A stretch of DNA of 64,000 bases. Source: Luidia sarsii. Taxonomy: Eukaryota > Echinodermata > Asteroidea > Paxillosida > Luidiidae. The notes beneath the pieces were generated by a model that made no database searches, was not told the DNA's origin, and was given only the letters and a program-made list of their open reading frames with translations. Position 1 is the stretch's first letter, and each line of letters begins with the position of its first letter. Location: positions 26,174,164 through 26,238,163 of the forward strand of contig OX465103.1 of assembly GCA_949987565.1 (NCBI GenBank), written 5' to 3'. Below, piece after piece: positions 1 through 11,194 of the stretch. A program made the translations under genes and the position numbers.

Positions 1-270
1 TGTCCTTTGTTTCTCATCCGTGTCATATTCACTCTCTTTCCCCTTCCTTCGTGTACATGGATCTGTTTTGTCCTTGTCACTCTGCCTTTGAGAAAGGTCT
101 TGTTAGGATCGAAACGTCAGGCCCACTAAATTTTGAGATTTGCATTTTGGTAATTTTAGTCAGTATTAAAGCAGTTTGCAACATGTTTGTACATCACTTT
201 AGTTCTTTCCTAAGCCCTTATCTTGAGTGGCTTTATAGCCTTGTCTTGGGCGAATACCGTTATGCATAAG
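1..270 (+). repeat. Retroelement 3' end with family A core
   Basis: Bases 1-100 resemble 34195-34285, which also runs from a pyrimidine-rich stretch into CTGCCTTTGAGAAAGGTC. The family A core follows, then the tail with ATTTTAGTCAGT and CAGTTTGCAACAT. Bases 205-250 (TCTTGAGTGG...TTGGGCGAAT) resemble 59553-59590, which lies just past the reverse-transcriptase remnant at 59085-59600. The stretch therefore looks like a mosaic of a non-LTR 3' end and family A. No gene is supported here, although RBSN intron sequence must run through it. Confidence 0.55.
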
Positions 271-463
271 AAAAATTGTAAAACAAATTTTGCCGATGAG
301 TCCCAGGGACCCAGACACATTACCCAGGATGAACAGCGGGGGACGTATTGCAGCTCCCACCCCTGGGATCGAGACGTTGGGCCTCTACTGACCTTTCCCC
401 GCTTCATGTGTGTAATGTTCTTTTCTCTCTCTCGCTCTCTCTCTCTCTCCTGCCTACCTCAAG

Positions 464-550
464 GTCGGGTACCTCGTCCCAGAGTCGGGACAAACTGGAG
501 AAGGAGCGAGGGCAAATTTTGAAAAACTTTGACCTGATCGACGTGATCAG
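464..550 (+). CDS. RBSN: Rabenosyn-5, internal exon
   Basis: This exon follows a strong CT-rich tract (421-460) with an AG at 462-463 and ends AG|GTGAGG at 550/551. The first base completes a codon. The frame then reads SGTSSQSRDKLEKERGQILK and ends DLIDVI plus two bases (AG). Joined to the next exon it gives IDVIS-KKIL, matching IDALS-KKIL of human rabenosyn-5. It lies in the helical region after the FYVE domain. Earlier exons (C2H2 finger, FYVE) are outside the window to the left. An alternative acceptor at 481/482 would shorten the exon by 18 or 19 bases. Confidence 0.8.
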
Positions 551-924
551 GTGAGGCGGTCTTTAGTATCGTGTTTGTGTTTGCTTTAAATAGATCGTTA
601 TTTAACATTTTTTTTAATATTCCTGCGTGAATCCAGATCATCAGAGAACAATTTCTTTTGAAAGTAACCGACGAGAGAGGTCAAGGCAACTTGATTTAAA
701 CGTCTCATCACACTCAATTAGATGCTGCGGGAATCAAACCGAACCAGAACTGGAATGAAAATGTTTTCATAAAACACCGTTCGAATGGTTAGAATGCACT
801 TTAAATGATTCGTGCATATGACAACCACGTGGGTTTTTAAAAAGTAATCTGCCATTTTCAAAACTGGAACAAACGAAGGAAAAACTGACTGGGAACTCTT
901 GAACAAATTGAAAATATTGACAAC

Positions 925-1110
925 TTTGACTGGACCGGGACTTGAACCCGAGACCTCTGGTTTTTGCGTACCAGCGCTCTTACCATCTGAGCTATCCTGG
1001 CCTTAGATGGTGGCCTTCACAAATAGTCAAGTAGTCTTTGCCGGGGTGAATTGCTTCCACCCCGGCAAAGACTAGTCGACTATTTAGGAGGCCTTCCCAA
1101 ATAGTCAAAC
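925..1110 (-). repeat. tRNA-derived SINE (SINE-1)
   Basis: On the - strand the unit begins GGCCAGGATAGCTCAGATGG (A-box-like), continues through a CTGGT...ACCAG anticodon arm, and has the B box GGTTCAAGTCC before GGTCCAGTC. The tRNA-unrelated side contains GGCCTTCCCAAATAGTC and a duplicated, inverted CTTTGCCGGGGTG segment. Related copies occur at 57565-57720, 58860-58990 and 62525-62660, with a fragment at 28215-28310. It lies in an RBSN intron, antisense to the gene. It is a pseudo-tRNA SINE head, not a functional tRNA gene: the loop has C at position 33. Confidence 0.75.
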
Positions 1111-1128
1111 TGTTTGAAAAAAAAAATT

Positions 1129-1350
1129 GTCCAAGTCAATATTCTGTTACATTATACATTGGAACAGGGCGTGTTTACCCCCCTTTTATTCTGGGTTGGC
1201 TTTTGTTTTGGGGTTGATTTTACTTTGCAGCAAGAAAATGTCCAAGTCAGTATTCTGTTACATTATACATTGGAACAGGGCGTGTTTACCCCCTTTTTAT
1301 TCTGGGTTGGCTTTTGTTTTGGGGTTGATTTTGCTTTGCAGCAAGAAAAT
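1129..1350 (+). repeat. Two-copy 111-bp tandem duplication over an RBSN splice acceptor
   Basis: GTCCAAGTCA starts at 1129 and again at 1240. CTTTGCAG|CAAGAAAAT occurs at 1231 and 1342. The period is 111 bp (37 codons) and the copies differ at only a few bases. Each copy holds intron sequence, polypyrimidine tract, acceptor AG and the first nine exon bases. Only the second copy is followed by the conserved exon. Confidence 0.9.
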
Positions 1351-1567
1351 CCTGGGCCTGGGCGCTTCGGCAGCTTCCCCCGCCCAGCAGCGACTGTTCC
1401 AGAAGATTCGGATGCACTGCACCCTCTTCCTGCAGGCGCACATGCACAACATGGTGGCGCTGCCCACGGCCGAGGAGCTGGAAGCGCTGCAGGCACGGCG
1501 GCGAGCGGCCATCGCCCGCCGCATCCAGGAGGAGAAGGCTGCAGAGCTGCAGGCGCAACAGCGACAG
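1342..1567 (+). CDS. RBSN: Rabenosyn-5, internal exon
   Basis: The acceptor is TTTGCAG|CAAGAAAATC and the donor is CGACAG|GTTGGG. One base completes the previous codon (AG+C, Ser). The frame then reads KKILGLGASA, continues through the RMHCTLFLQAHMHNMVALPT region and ends in a charged ELQAQQRQ helix. Human rabenosyn-5 has KKILTLGL, then RYSATLFVQEKLLGLMSLPT, then a similar Glu/Arg/Gln coiled coil, so order and spacing agree. The exon is GC-rich, unlike its introns. The end phase is 0, matching the next exon. Confidence 0.9.
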
Positions 1568-1611
1568 GTTGGGTCCGGGGCGGTCTGGGTTTTGACCGCA
1601 TATCAAAAATA

Positions 1612-1830
1612 TTAGGAGGGGCCTGACGTTTCGATCCTAGCGGGTCCTTTCTCCAAGGCAGAATGAAACAAGATTTGGCGGGCCTGACTTTTTAAAATCC
1701 GAGCAGGACATTTCTCAAGATCGCTAGGATCGATAGTTGAGGCCCCGAGGCCTCGCTATCTGTGATATTTGCACTTTGGTCATTTTAGCTAGTAAGCTAA
1801 CATTTTTTGCATATTGCTGTAACAAACAAA
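1612..1830. repeat. Two diverged family A copies, head to head
   Basis: Bases 1612-1665 carry the core on the - strand (GGGCCTGACGTTTCGATCCT, then CCTTTCTCCAAGGCAGAATG). Bases 1705-1825 carry a damaged + strand copy with the usual tail (TTGGTCATTTTAGCTAGTAAG). The pair lies in the intron before the last RBSN exon. Confidence 0.7.
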
Positions 1831-1925
1831 AAAGAAGAAAGGAACGGAAGAATGGCGAAGAGGAAGGAGGAATGGAAGCATTGATGCTAATGGGGGTTGC
1901 CTCTGCTGTAATCACTACTACACAG

Positions 1926-2315
1926 GAACGACAGCAGCAACAGCAGCAGCAGCAGCAGTCTAAGACAACGCCGGAGCACGTGGCCGCCGTGGCAAAGCGC
2001 GGCCACGTCCGCATCCCCAGCTGGCCCCTCAACTTGGGCCGGTCCAGGCCGGAGTCCTCGCCGGCCAGCGGGGCAGCGGCCGGCAAGCCGGGGGGCGGCG
2101 CGGGGGCCAGGACGACGGAGGCCGGCTGGAAGCCCGCGGCCCTGAGCCAGGCCCGTCTGATGGCGGCCTCGGACGACCCCATGGTGCAGCAGATGGACAT
2201 CATACGGCACTACATCCGGCAGGCCAGGGACATGCGCCGTGCCGATGAGGTCCGCATGCTGGAGGAGAACCTGAGGGACCTGGAGCTGGAGTATGAGAGG
2301 CAGGGCAGGACCTAG
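1926..2315 (+). CDS. RBSN: Rabenosyn-5, terminal coding exon with Rab-binding helices
   Basis: The acceptor is CTACACAG|GAACGACAG in phase 0. The exon opens with a polyglutamine run (CAG/CAA), then a Pro/Gly/Ala-rich linker. It ends with DDPMVQQMDIIRHYIRQARD and RADEVRMLEENLRDLELEYE. This corresponds to human DPLLQQIHNITSFIRQAK...DEVRTLQENLRQLQDEY, the helical hairpin that binds small Rabs (Rab4 for the middle copy; a similar C-terminal hairpin binds Rab5/Rab22). The frame stops at TAG 2313-2315, about 280 residues earlier than the human protein. The NPF-rich EHD-binding tail is therefore absent, unless a different last exon is used. The stop codon lies inside the first unit of the following minisatellite. 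Confidence 0.9.
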   Translation, partial: ERQQQQQQQQQSKTTPEHVAAVAKRGHVRIPSWPLNLGRSRPESSPASGAAAGKPGGGAGARTTEAGWKPAALSQARLMAASDDPMVQQMDIIRHYIRQARDMRRADEVRMLEENLRDLELEYERQGRT

Positions 2316-2720
2316 CACCCATTGGGTTGGGGGGTGCAGGACTTAGCACCCATTTGGTGAGGGGATGCAGGACCTAGCACCCATTGGGTTGGGGGGGGGG
2401 GGTGCAGGACTTAGCACCCATTGGGTGAGGGGATGCAGGACTTAGCACCCATTGGGTTAGGGGGTGCGGGACCTAGCACCCATTGGGTTTGGGGGGGGGG
2501 TGCAGGACTTTATAGCACCCATTGGGTGAGGGGGTGCAGGACCTAGCACCCATTGGGTTTGGGGGGGGGGGGTGCAGGACTTTATAGCACCCATTGGGTG
2601 AGGGGGTGCAGGACCTAGCACCCATTGGGTTGGGGCGCAGGACCAAGCTCCCATGGGTTGAGGTTTGCAGGGCTAAGCACCCATGGGTGGATGGGGTGCA
2701 CCCATTGGGCGGGGGTACCG
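2300..2720 (+). repeat. GC-rich minisatellite at the RBSN stop codon
   Basis: About ten imperfect units of roughly 40 bp carry GGACCTAGCACCCATTGGGT followed by a G-run of 5 to 12 and GTGCAGGA. The array begins in the last RBSN codons and would form the start of the 3' UTR. The G-runs vary in length between units, as expected for slippage. Confidence 0.9.
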
Positions 2721-2869
2721 GACCTACATTAAGTTAGCACCCACATTTAGGACCTCAGTGGGCCTAGGGTCGAGTACATTCAATGAGTGTTGCATAGCAC
2801 CGTGGAAAATGTATTTATGTATTTCTAAAGTGAAGGTGCAAACTGCTGCCGGAAGGTGATGGACTTACC

Positions 2870-3200
2870 ACCCGAAGTTGGGACCGAAGTTTAGCACCCA
2901 AAGTTAGGACAGGAGTTTAGCACCCAAAGTTAGGACAGGAGTTTAGCACCCAAAGTTAGGACCAAAGTTTAGCATCCAAAGTTAGGACCCAAGTTTAGCA
3001 CTTGAACTTAGGTTCAAAGTTTAGCACTTGAACTTAGGACCAAAGTTTAGCACTTGAACTTAGGACCAAAGTTTAGCACTTGAACTTAGGATCAAAGTTT
3101 AGCACTTGAACTTAGGTCTAACGTTTAGCATCCAATGTTAGGACCGAAGTTTAGCAACCAAAGTTAGGACCCAAGTTTAGCCCCCGAAGTTAGCACCCAG
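2870..3200 (+). repeat. 26-bp minisatellite
   Basis: About 13 imperfect copies with the core AAGTTTAGCACTTGAACTTAGGACCA, or the variant GTTTAGCACCCAAAGTTAGG. The TTAGCACCCA word is shared with the array just upstream (2300-2720), so the two may share an origin. The array probably lies in or just past the RBSN 3' UTR. Confidence 0.85.
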
Positions 3201-4500
3201 AGTACCGGTGCATACGCCGTGTGTTGGATAGCACTGGGCCAATGTCAGAGTGCTTTTGTGACTTGGCCACCGAGTGTGTTTTGTGAAGTCATCTTGCCTT
3301 TCAGACGTTCTGAAACCCGTAAAAAGTACCAGAAATCATGTAGCATGTCCCCTTTACCTCATTGCGCAATGGACTCGTATAAGGACCAGTGCTTGAATAT
3401 TGTAATGCCTTCAGAATGAACAAATATTGTAAGGTCAGTAATCTCAATTCTTGCATTCCGTGTATTCGTTTGGATTGTATAATCTCTCATTGTCAATTAC
3501 AATACACCGATCCAGTAGGCCACGCCCCTTGACAAATTGACCAATCACAACATGCTGTTGAATGTCGGACAAATTGCCGCCATTTTGTCCGTCATAATGT
3601 TTTAAAGCGTGTATTCTTTACTACACACTTTTCGTTGTGTTTACTTTTGTTGCGTACGTACCAAGCAATTCCTTTGCAAACCCAAGTTTTTATACTTAAC
3701 CACGGTCAAGCGGTGTTTATATTTTCATTGTAATTCTGACTCTCGATACTCTGGCAAGAGAGGAAGTGTACATTTTTGGCCTTAATTTCCAAACACAAAG
3801 TCCAACGGAGAGAAGCGCTTTCAGTGATTGCAAGCGTGCAGTGGACGCGCACGGGGTTTGGGCGATCGTGACACGTTGTGTGCATGTGTGTGAGATTGCT
3901 TGGCCGTTGCTATGGTGGGCGTGGCCTACTGGGTCAGTGAATTCCCTGCAGCACCATATTATGACATTTATACAAGTATTACTCTTATTTTGAATTATTA
4001 AGATTATAGCCTAATTTTTCAAAGTGCATATTATTTTAGCATACACATTTTAAATTTTGTTGGCAGGTTATTTTACTCCGGGTAACCGGGTGAGCGAGCA
4101 ACTTAAATTTTTAGTCTACATCATTATTTTGATAAAGAAGTAAAAAACTACAATTGTAAAACCGTATGCGTACTTACTCGTGGCCAGTGGTATTTTGTTA
4201 TGCTCAATGCTTTAAGTAGTAACTCTTGTCTCGTTTGAATGGTGGAAATACTAAGTGGAAGGTTTGCGATGACACCATGTAACACTTTTCTCTCAAGGAG
4301 TTTGACTGACGTTTGAGCCTAGGCTAGGCAGTGCAGGCAAACCGTTGACTGATGAGGACTGCGGGTCGGCCAGTTTGAAACCAGCTTCAGGACCGCGGTT
4401 TCTTCTTCCTCAGTCCACTTATAACTGGCCTCTGAATTGAAAGTCAATACAAAGACAGCAAAGACTTGTTGACTTTTGGGTTGGGGAAGACTGCCGGCAA
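3200..4500. other. Intergenic or UTR sequence, no gene seen
   Basis: Mostly AT-rich unique sequence. The short frames here have no recognisable protein features. It may hold the end of the RBSN 3' UTR, but no convincing polyadenylation context could be singled out. Confidence 0.5.
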
Positions 4501-4705
4501 CCAAGGGCTGGATAGCACAGATGGTCCATTGTTCAAGACCCGGTCCAGTCCAAGTTTTCGTGGCCTTTTTTTTTTCAGAATTGACTCGAGTAGTATGCAA
4601 AGATTGTTGCCAACTGCTTACCGACTAAAATGGCCAAAAAGTAAATCTCAAAAAATTAGCAGTGCCTGACGTTTTGATCCTAGCAGGATCTTTCTCAAAG
4701 GTCAA
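4500..4705. repeat. SINE-1 fragment followed by family A fragment
   Basis: Bases 4505-4570 keep GGCTGGATAGCACAGATGGT and CGGTCCAGTCCAAGTTTTCG, a truncated + strand SINE-1. Bases 4618-4700 are a - strand family A copy: GACTAAAATGGCCAAAAAGT, then GCCTGACGTTTTGATCCTAG. Confidence 0.6.
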
Positions 4706-4734
4706 AGCTTTAAATATGTTTGACTGAAGCTTAA

Positions 4735-5010
4735 AGATGGTGTTGCACATAAATAGGTTTGCGGAGACACCATGTAAATTCTCTTTTGTGAATAAGTATG
4801 GTTCTGAAAAGAACTGGATGAACTCGACGTTTCAAACAGTATACTCTGCTCGTCTTCAGGAGAAAGGTTTCTGCTGAAGACGAGCAGAGTATACTGTTCG
4901 AAACGTTGAGTTCCTCTGGTTCTTTTCAGAACCACACTTACTCACAAAAGAGAATTTACATGGTGTCTCCTCAAACCTATCTATCCTAATATTCTCACCA
5001 TGCAAACCTT
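4735..5010. repeat. Family B foldback element
   Basis: Two arms of about 115 bp face each other around a spacer near 4860-4873. The + arm (4874-5010) reads CTGAAGACGAGCAGAG, CTGTTCGAAACGTTGAG, then the stem-loop GGTTCTTTTCAGAACC (4918-4933), ACAC, CACAAAAGAGAA and ACATGGTGTC. The - arm mirrors this with its stem-loop at 4800-4815. No protein is encoded. Confidence 0.85.
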
Positions 5011-5582
5011 CCAATCTCATGTGTTGCACATACATGTACTGTACCGTCGGTATGCAGGTATGTACCGTATCTTTATAATGGCTTTCAGAAAAGCTGAAGA
5101 CATCGTCTAAAGCTGACAGCCTGAGCTGTTGTGCAGTTGCAAGAGGACCCCCCCCCCCACACACACACCAACTTCATGGTGCTCTGATCATGGAACAAAT
5201 AATTGCTTAAAGTTTTTAGCACGCTATTTTTGTTTTTACAAGACGACATTATATGAAATATGAATAAAGTTTACTGAAAATGTAAGTCTGAAAAGGCTGT
5301 TGATTTTTCCTTATTTATAGTTGTCAACTTGTCAGTGGGATGTGGACATAACGTAGGATCATACGGCATTTAGAGATTGAGGGTTTTGGGATACGTTACA
5401 CTGGGGGTTACAGTGTGCCTGACATGATCCTATCACTGTGGCACCACTTCATTGGAACCTTGGACAGTCCAATATGTCCACAATACTGTGGTTATGGGGC
5501 AACCCTGCAATAAACATGATATCACTTACAATCCATGCCATGCTACAGAACTGTATTGCAATGTTGCTGACAATCAAACCCT

Positions 5583-5765
5583 ATTAGTTCTTAAAATTTA
5601 GTGGGCCTGACGTTTCGATCCTAGCAGGACCTTTCCCAAAGGCAGAGGTCCTGCTAGGATCGAAACGTCAGGCCCACTAAATTTTAAGATTTACATTTTG
5701 GTAATTTCAGTCAGTAATTCTATTCAGTAAGCAGTTTGCAACATTTTTGTATAAAACATTTGTGT
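5583..5765. repeat. Family A foldback pair
   Basis: A - strand core (5597-5643) faces a + strand core (5645-5690). The AAATTTAGTGGGCCTGACGT arms are nearly perfect and separated by only a few bases. The + arm continues into the tail TTTGGTAATTTCAGTCAGT and GCAGTTTGCAACATTTTTGT. Confidence 0.85.
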
Positions 5766-8700
5766 ATAAAACCCTATTAGTTGTGTACATGTACACAAAT
5801 TCTGAACATTTCTGGTTTCTCCTGCACACCTATCACACCTTGTTGCTTCATAAGAAGTTTTTCATCAAACCTAATCCAGTGATTCCAGAGGGATTAATTT
5901 GTTGAAAGTTTGAAAGTTAATGGGGTTTTTTTAACTGTGGGTTCCTAACGAAACATTACAATAGTACCCTCATTTTCATGAGGATATTTTAAAAGTTAAA
6001 ACAAGATAGCCAATTTCTGACTCCACTAAGAAAAAGACAGAAAAAAATTCTGAAAAAGAAAGAAAAATTTCTGACACCACTTGCCAATAATGTTTGTACT
6101 TCAGATCTCTAGATGACAGCAGAAAATGAGCTTGACTGTGATATGTATTGCAGAGACCTTTTAAGACAAGATGTGTGCTTAATTAGCCCCTGGTACGTAC
6201 AAAATTGTCTTCACTATTTTCATAACCGCTCGAAAAAGGCCGGCAACACAAACACAAAAACACACAATTCTTGGTTTTTTTTGTTTCCTCATACATTTAT
6301 TAAAATACACAGGAGTACTGGTAACCACTACACAAAAACCAATGGAAAGGTAGAAATAACTGTGAAGCTAGGTATGGCTAGGAATGTCTATAGATATCAC
6401 ACAGTCAGCATCCTGCAGGAACCAGTGTAGCCACTCTCAAGACGGCCATCAATTCGCCATGGTTACAATCGGAAAGAAAAACCACACCCTTTGAGGTGCA
6501 TAGGTGTGGCAGAGAAACAAAACCAGGCGAACATTGGCACTTTCTGTCTTTCAGAAAGGTCCTGCTCAGATCAAAACAGCCAGACTCTCTGATTTTTTTG
6601 AGAAAGGTCCTGCTAGGATCGAAATGTCAGGCCCACTAAATTTTGAAGAAAAAAAAGTATAGCGATGTACTTCTAATCTGGACAACCACCTTAGGTTGAC
6701 GACATGCACTTGATCAAACCAGGCCAGAGAGAGTGGCAGGATTTTCCCGTCTCCCATTTTTTTTTTTTTTTTGTGCTCCAAAAACAATTTCCAGTAAACA
6801 TTCTTGCGATAATATGAGATGAATCAATAAGCTGATGGATAGGACAAGCATCATTCCATCCAACTTAGAAATTGGAACGCCTATGGAAAGTATGCGAGGC
6901 CACCTTTGACACTGCACACTAAAATGGTGAAAAAATGCCAAAGTACTTAATAGGTATTTTTTTTCGAAAGTAACTAGGCACCCAAGCAGTATTATTGGGA
7001 TGGGGTAAAAATGTTTGCCAATTCGCCCAGAATCTGGCTGGCTGGCTGACAGGCTGGCTTGAGAGTAGCGACAACAATTCTTTTGAGTACTGTCTCTTAA
7101 AGTAGAAACTAATAAAAAAAGGAACAAGAAATTAACTGGGGGATCTTGAATCATGTGGATGCAAAAACAAGATTCCACCACCTCTAATATTTTCACAATA
7201 TAAACTATAAGATAATTTACTCAGCTGATATGCTCTTCTTTTTACTTCATATATTCCTCTATAGTCTACGTATACTTTCATCTGTATAATTATGTGAATT
7301 TTTTTGTCTTTTTTTTTTGGTTTCATTTTTTTTTTCTCGTAACCCATCTCGCTATACATTATTGCACAAAAATTGATTCTAAATTAAACATACCTCTTTG
7401 TACTTAATAATTTTTTTCTCTCTGTTTTTTTTTTAAGTGTGTATCTACAGTTTTTCTCCTTTTTTCCAATTAGGGACTTCTCTGGAAACCTGCCCTGTGT
7501 AGCTCAAAAAACCCACTATCTAGAACGTAATCTGCAACTTAGGCATGCAAGCTAAACATATTTTCTTTGTTTTGTTTTCTCTACAAAATGGGTTATACAC
7601 TCACAATCTACACACGGTCTATAACTAAACATCTGAGGGATAATTTTTTTAAGCAGTTGGAGAGAGTTGTCATGGAAACCTGGGTGACTATCCGATCTCA
7701 TTACAATGTCTTTTCCATATGTCATCACGTTCTACATTTCATAATGGATCTGCGTCCCCAGTTCGTCTGGCAGCATTATCATGGAATATATCTATTTTTT
7801 TTCAAATGCCTATTAATTTTTGAGATTCCACAAAATCCTCCCCGATACAAATATAGAAATTGTGGTTATCCCGAGGGATGGGACGTGAGCAGCTTTCAAA
7901 TTTCCAATTTGCTTTCTTTTTTCTTTTCTTTTTTGGCTTTTTTTCTTTCTTTACACTCAAGATTTGGAGATGTTGATTAGAAGAAATGGCTGTGGCCAAA
8001 GAGTCTGGAGTCGGAGGGTGGGTCCGAAACCAGACCCAGGCTGGTCACTGCGAGTGTTGTATTTTGAACATTTGGCGGACATTATCGGAAACTGATGGTA
8101 GCGATTAAAGGCTTTTGTCATCTACGGCGGACTATACACTTTTGGTGGCCGTGTGAGTGTCAGGTCTTTCTTGGTCTTTCAGTGTCTGACACCAAGGCTG
8201 CAGCCATCTTTTGGACGTTTTCAATTTGACGTTGGATGCCAGAGATAGTCTCAAAGCTCTGTAGCCATGGGATTGCAACAATAAAGGGCACCCTTTCAAT
8301 GCCTGTATGGACAGGGGAATAGCTACTGCAATTTCCCTATTCCCGAATGGACCTGGGTAGATGATGACCAATTTGCAAGCACACCATATCTGCCAACCTC
8401 TGGCAACAGTTCACAGAGTGAGATTCCAATTAACTCATCGCAAGTATTCACATGATAATGGAGCTTGTTTTCTCCCCGAGTTAAAACCTAGAGTTAGGTC
8501 TTCCAATTATCTGATGCATTGGACTAAAATAACTTAGTTTCTATCAATAAATGTTCAAATCGACGAAATATAGCGATAAATATCTTTATATAATCTGCAC
8601 GACAATTCAAAGTAAAGGTGGTTATAACTTGCTAACTACTGTAGATTTTTGTTTTAACCGAAGGAAAAACAATTACAAATCAAATTACAAATCAAATACC

Positions 8701-11190
8701 CTTCTCTATCACAATCTGCGGTGTAACTTTGCCTCGTTCAAAACTAACAATAAATATTGATGTTCATGGGGTTATAATATATAACTTTGGCACTTACATC
8801 GAATGAAGATATGCAAAGTAAAGTACACTGAATGGGCTGCAATTTAGGAATTTTTTCCTTTTCTTTCAACTGAGTTAAATCACTCTGCCTTGGTGGTAGG
8901 TAACGACAACCGCGAACGGCAAAAATCTCAGAATAATATGAGCCATGGGTTGTTTTCTTTCTTTTTTTACAAAGACGGTTTATATGTACACTACATGCAG
9001 ACAATTATTAAGAAGCTGTCAGATAGACGGACCAGGCACAAAATGAAAATGAAAACAAAAACAAAACTGAGAAAACCGAACAACAAACTGAGTATAAAAA
9101 AAAGGGGAGAAAAAAAAAACTGGACAGAAATTGGATTCTGTGCGCCATGCCACCTTTCTGACTGTGAGTGAGAGTTTTAAAGTGAGAGTTGTAAAACTAA
9201 AAAAAGACCCATGATACTGTGATGCTTAGGACCAAATCTTGTTATCGAGTTAACCACTTGGCGCGGGCATCTTGTAAATCGCTGATGTGTCTATGCACCG
9301 GCCCTCTAGAGGCCAATGTCATATAGAAATGTTTAAGTGCCAACATTCGCTGAAGCACAAAATGTTATGCTTCATAGGGTGACCTCGTACCGACCCACAC
9401 ATCACTTTTGTTGCATGCTAAGTAAAAAAAAGAAAGAGTCAAAAGTATGCAACATTGCATTGCAAACAGGCTTACATTCTCCTCGATGCAAACATCATGT
9501 TATATCTAGGGGCAAACAGGCTTGTTATCCTCTTTACATAAAGAAGACTTTTCGTGCTTAGCAGATTTTCTTGCTTAAGCGGCTCAATGAAATGAGAGCC
9601 AGATCCTAATAACCATTATCAGCGTCCGCATCTGAAACAAGTGACACTGTTTAAGCCTAGTAACTCCTAGCACTTTTCAAGCGTGACACGCACTTTGTCT
9701 TTGTGGTGTCCGTTGTCGGCTGAATTGCCGGATTAATTTCACAGATATCTAGTGCGCTACCAGTGGCTCCAACTTTGGAAATGGCACAAGGAACCAAAGG
9801 GGATAAAGGAATTTCTGACAAACGAAAAAACAAAAACAATCAGCAATGTCTGACAGCAACACAGTGAAAAAAAACCGAAAAAAAAACCATGGCAGCATGT
9901 CAGAATTCTTCTCTCTGATTGGACAATTGAATTTTAGAGCTGGCTCATCTGATTGGCCATTGCCACGGCAACAAGAGAACAAAAAACCACAGGTTTACGC
10001 ATCTAAGTGGGTTTTTGTTTTGTTTTGACCCCCCAAAAAGCTGACTATGGGGCTCAAATGAAGCTTAAGAGCGGATGGTAAATGAATGATTGCAATGCAT
10101 GCCAAGCAGTGTTTCACAGAAGCTTTCTTTGCACGGAGTGCACAATACCTCATGGCTCATTAGCATACACACAGGGCACACAAAGTTCATGCATGTACGG
10201 TGTCCTAGTAACGCCATACAGGATAACAATAATACAGAGTGACTATGTGCTGCATAATAATTATGCAAGGATACTATTGGTTTAAAAGACAAACAGAAAG
10301 ATGTCCAAAGACATACGTGGTGAAAGTTTGGCCAGAAACTCAGAGCAGAGAAGTGAGACGTACATGAGCATAGAGAGAGGAAGAGAGAGGTCGTAGCAAA
10401 GAATTGAGAGCAATGAGAATAAAAAAAACCTTTAACGATGGGATTGGAGGAGGTTTTTTTTTTTGTTAAAGCTAGTCTCCGCTTCAAGTCTGAGCACTGG
10501 TCAGTATTTGCGGACGGGTCTTTTATTTTTCGCCGTTTTGCTTGTGGACATGCGAGTAGCCTAGCTCCTGTTGAACATACTGCCCCCCACCCCTCCCTTT
10601 CTATTTGCTGGCTTTGGATTCTTCTTTCAAACAAAAACCAACATTCCTCCCCAAAAAAGAAAACACTGCTGAATTGTTGCATGTAGGTGAAGACCGACGC
10701 TCAGACTTGAATGGTTTGTAAGCCCCAAAAAAACTCTGGCAAATCCAACGCCATGCTTATATATATTCATATATTATTTATATATATTTACGTACTGTAT
10801 ATAAAAAATGCACAATCAATACATCATCATAAAGCTACTACAAGCTAGCGGGTATAGGCTACATCCAAGTACTTTGCGTGGGTAAGAAGGGAGGGATTAA
10901 ATCTGAAGACTTTTTAAAGAAAAACGAAGCTTTTGCTCAATGTGATAACCGACTGCTTCCACTTTGGGAAAGGATCCGTTTGAAAGAGAACAGAAAAGAT
11001 GGAGAAGTGACCAGAGGTTGTGGTTCTGGGTGGGTGTTTTGTCTTTTTTTCAGCCTTTTCTGTGCCAACTTATGGCCAGTGGTAAGTTGTTGACTGATGC
11101 ATGAGGACTGACTGCAAATATGACGGATCAAACGGTGTTACGACGGATCGTAAAAGTCAACCACAAGATGCAAAGGTCACATGAATATTC
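5766..11190. other. Long AT-rich stretch without a recognisable gene
   Basis: No frame here resembles a known protein. There are family A fragments at 6550-6645, many T-runs (6760, 7300, 7410, 7920) and little tandem repetition. Its position beyond the CADPS stop codon, low repeat load and T-rich/A-rich strand bias would be compatible with a long neuronal 3' UTR read from the - strand. A candidate AATAAA on the - strand lies at about 6296-6301. This is only a suggestion. Confidence 0.35.
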
Positions 11191-11194
11191 ATTG

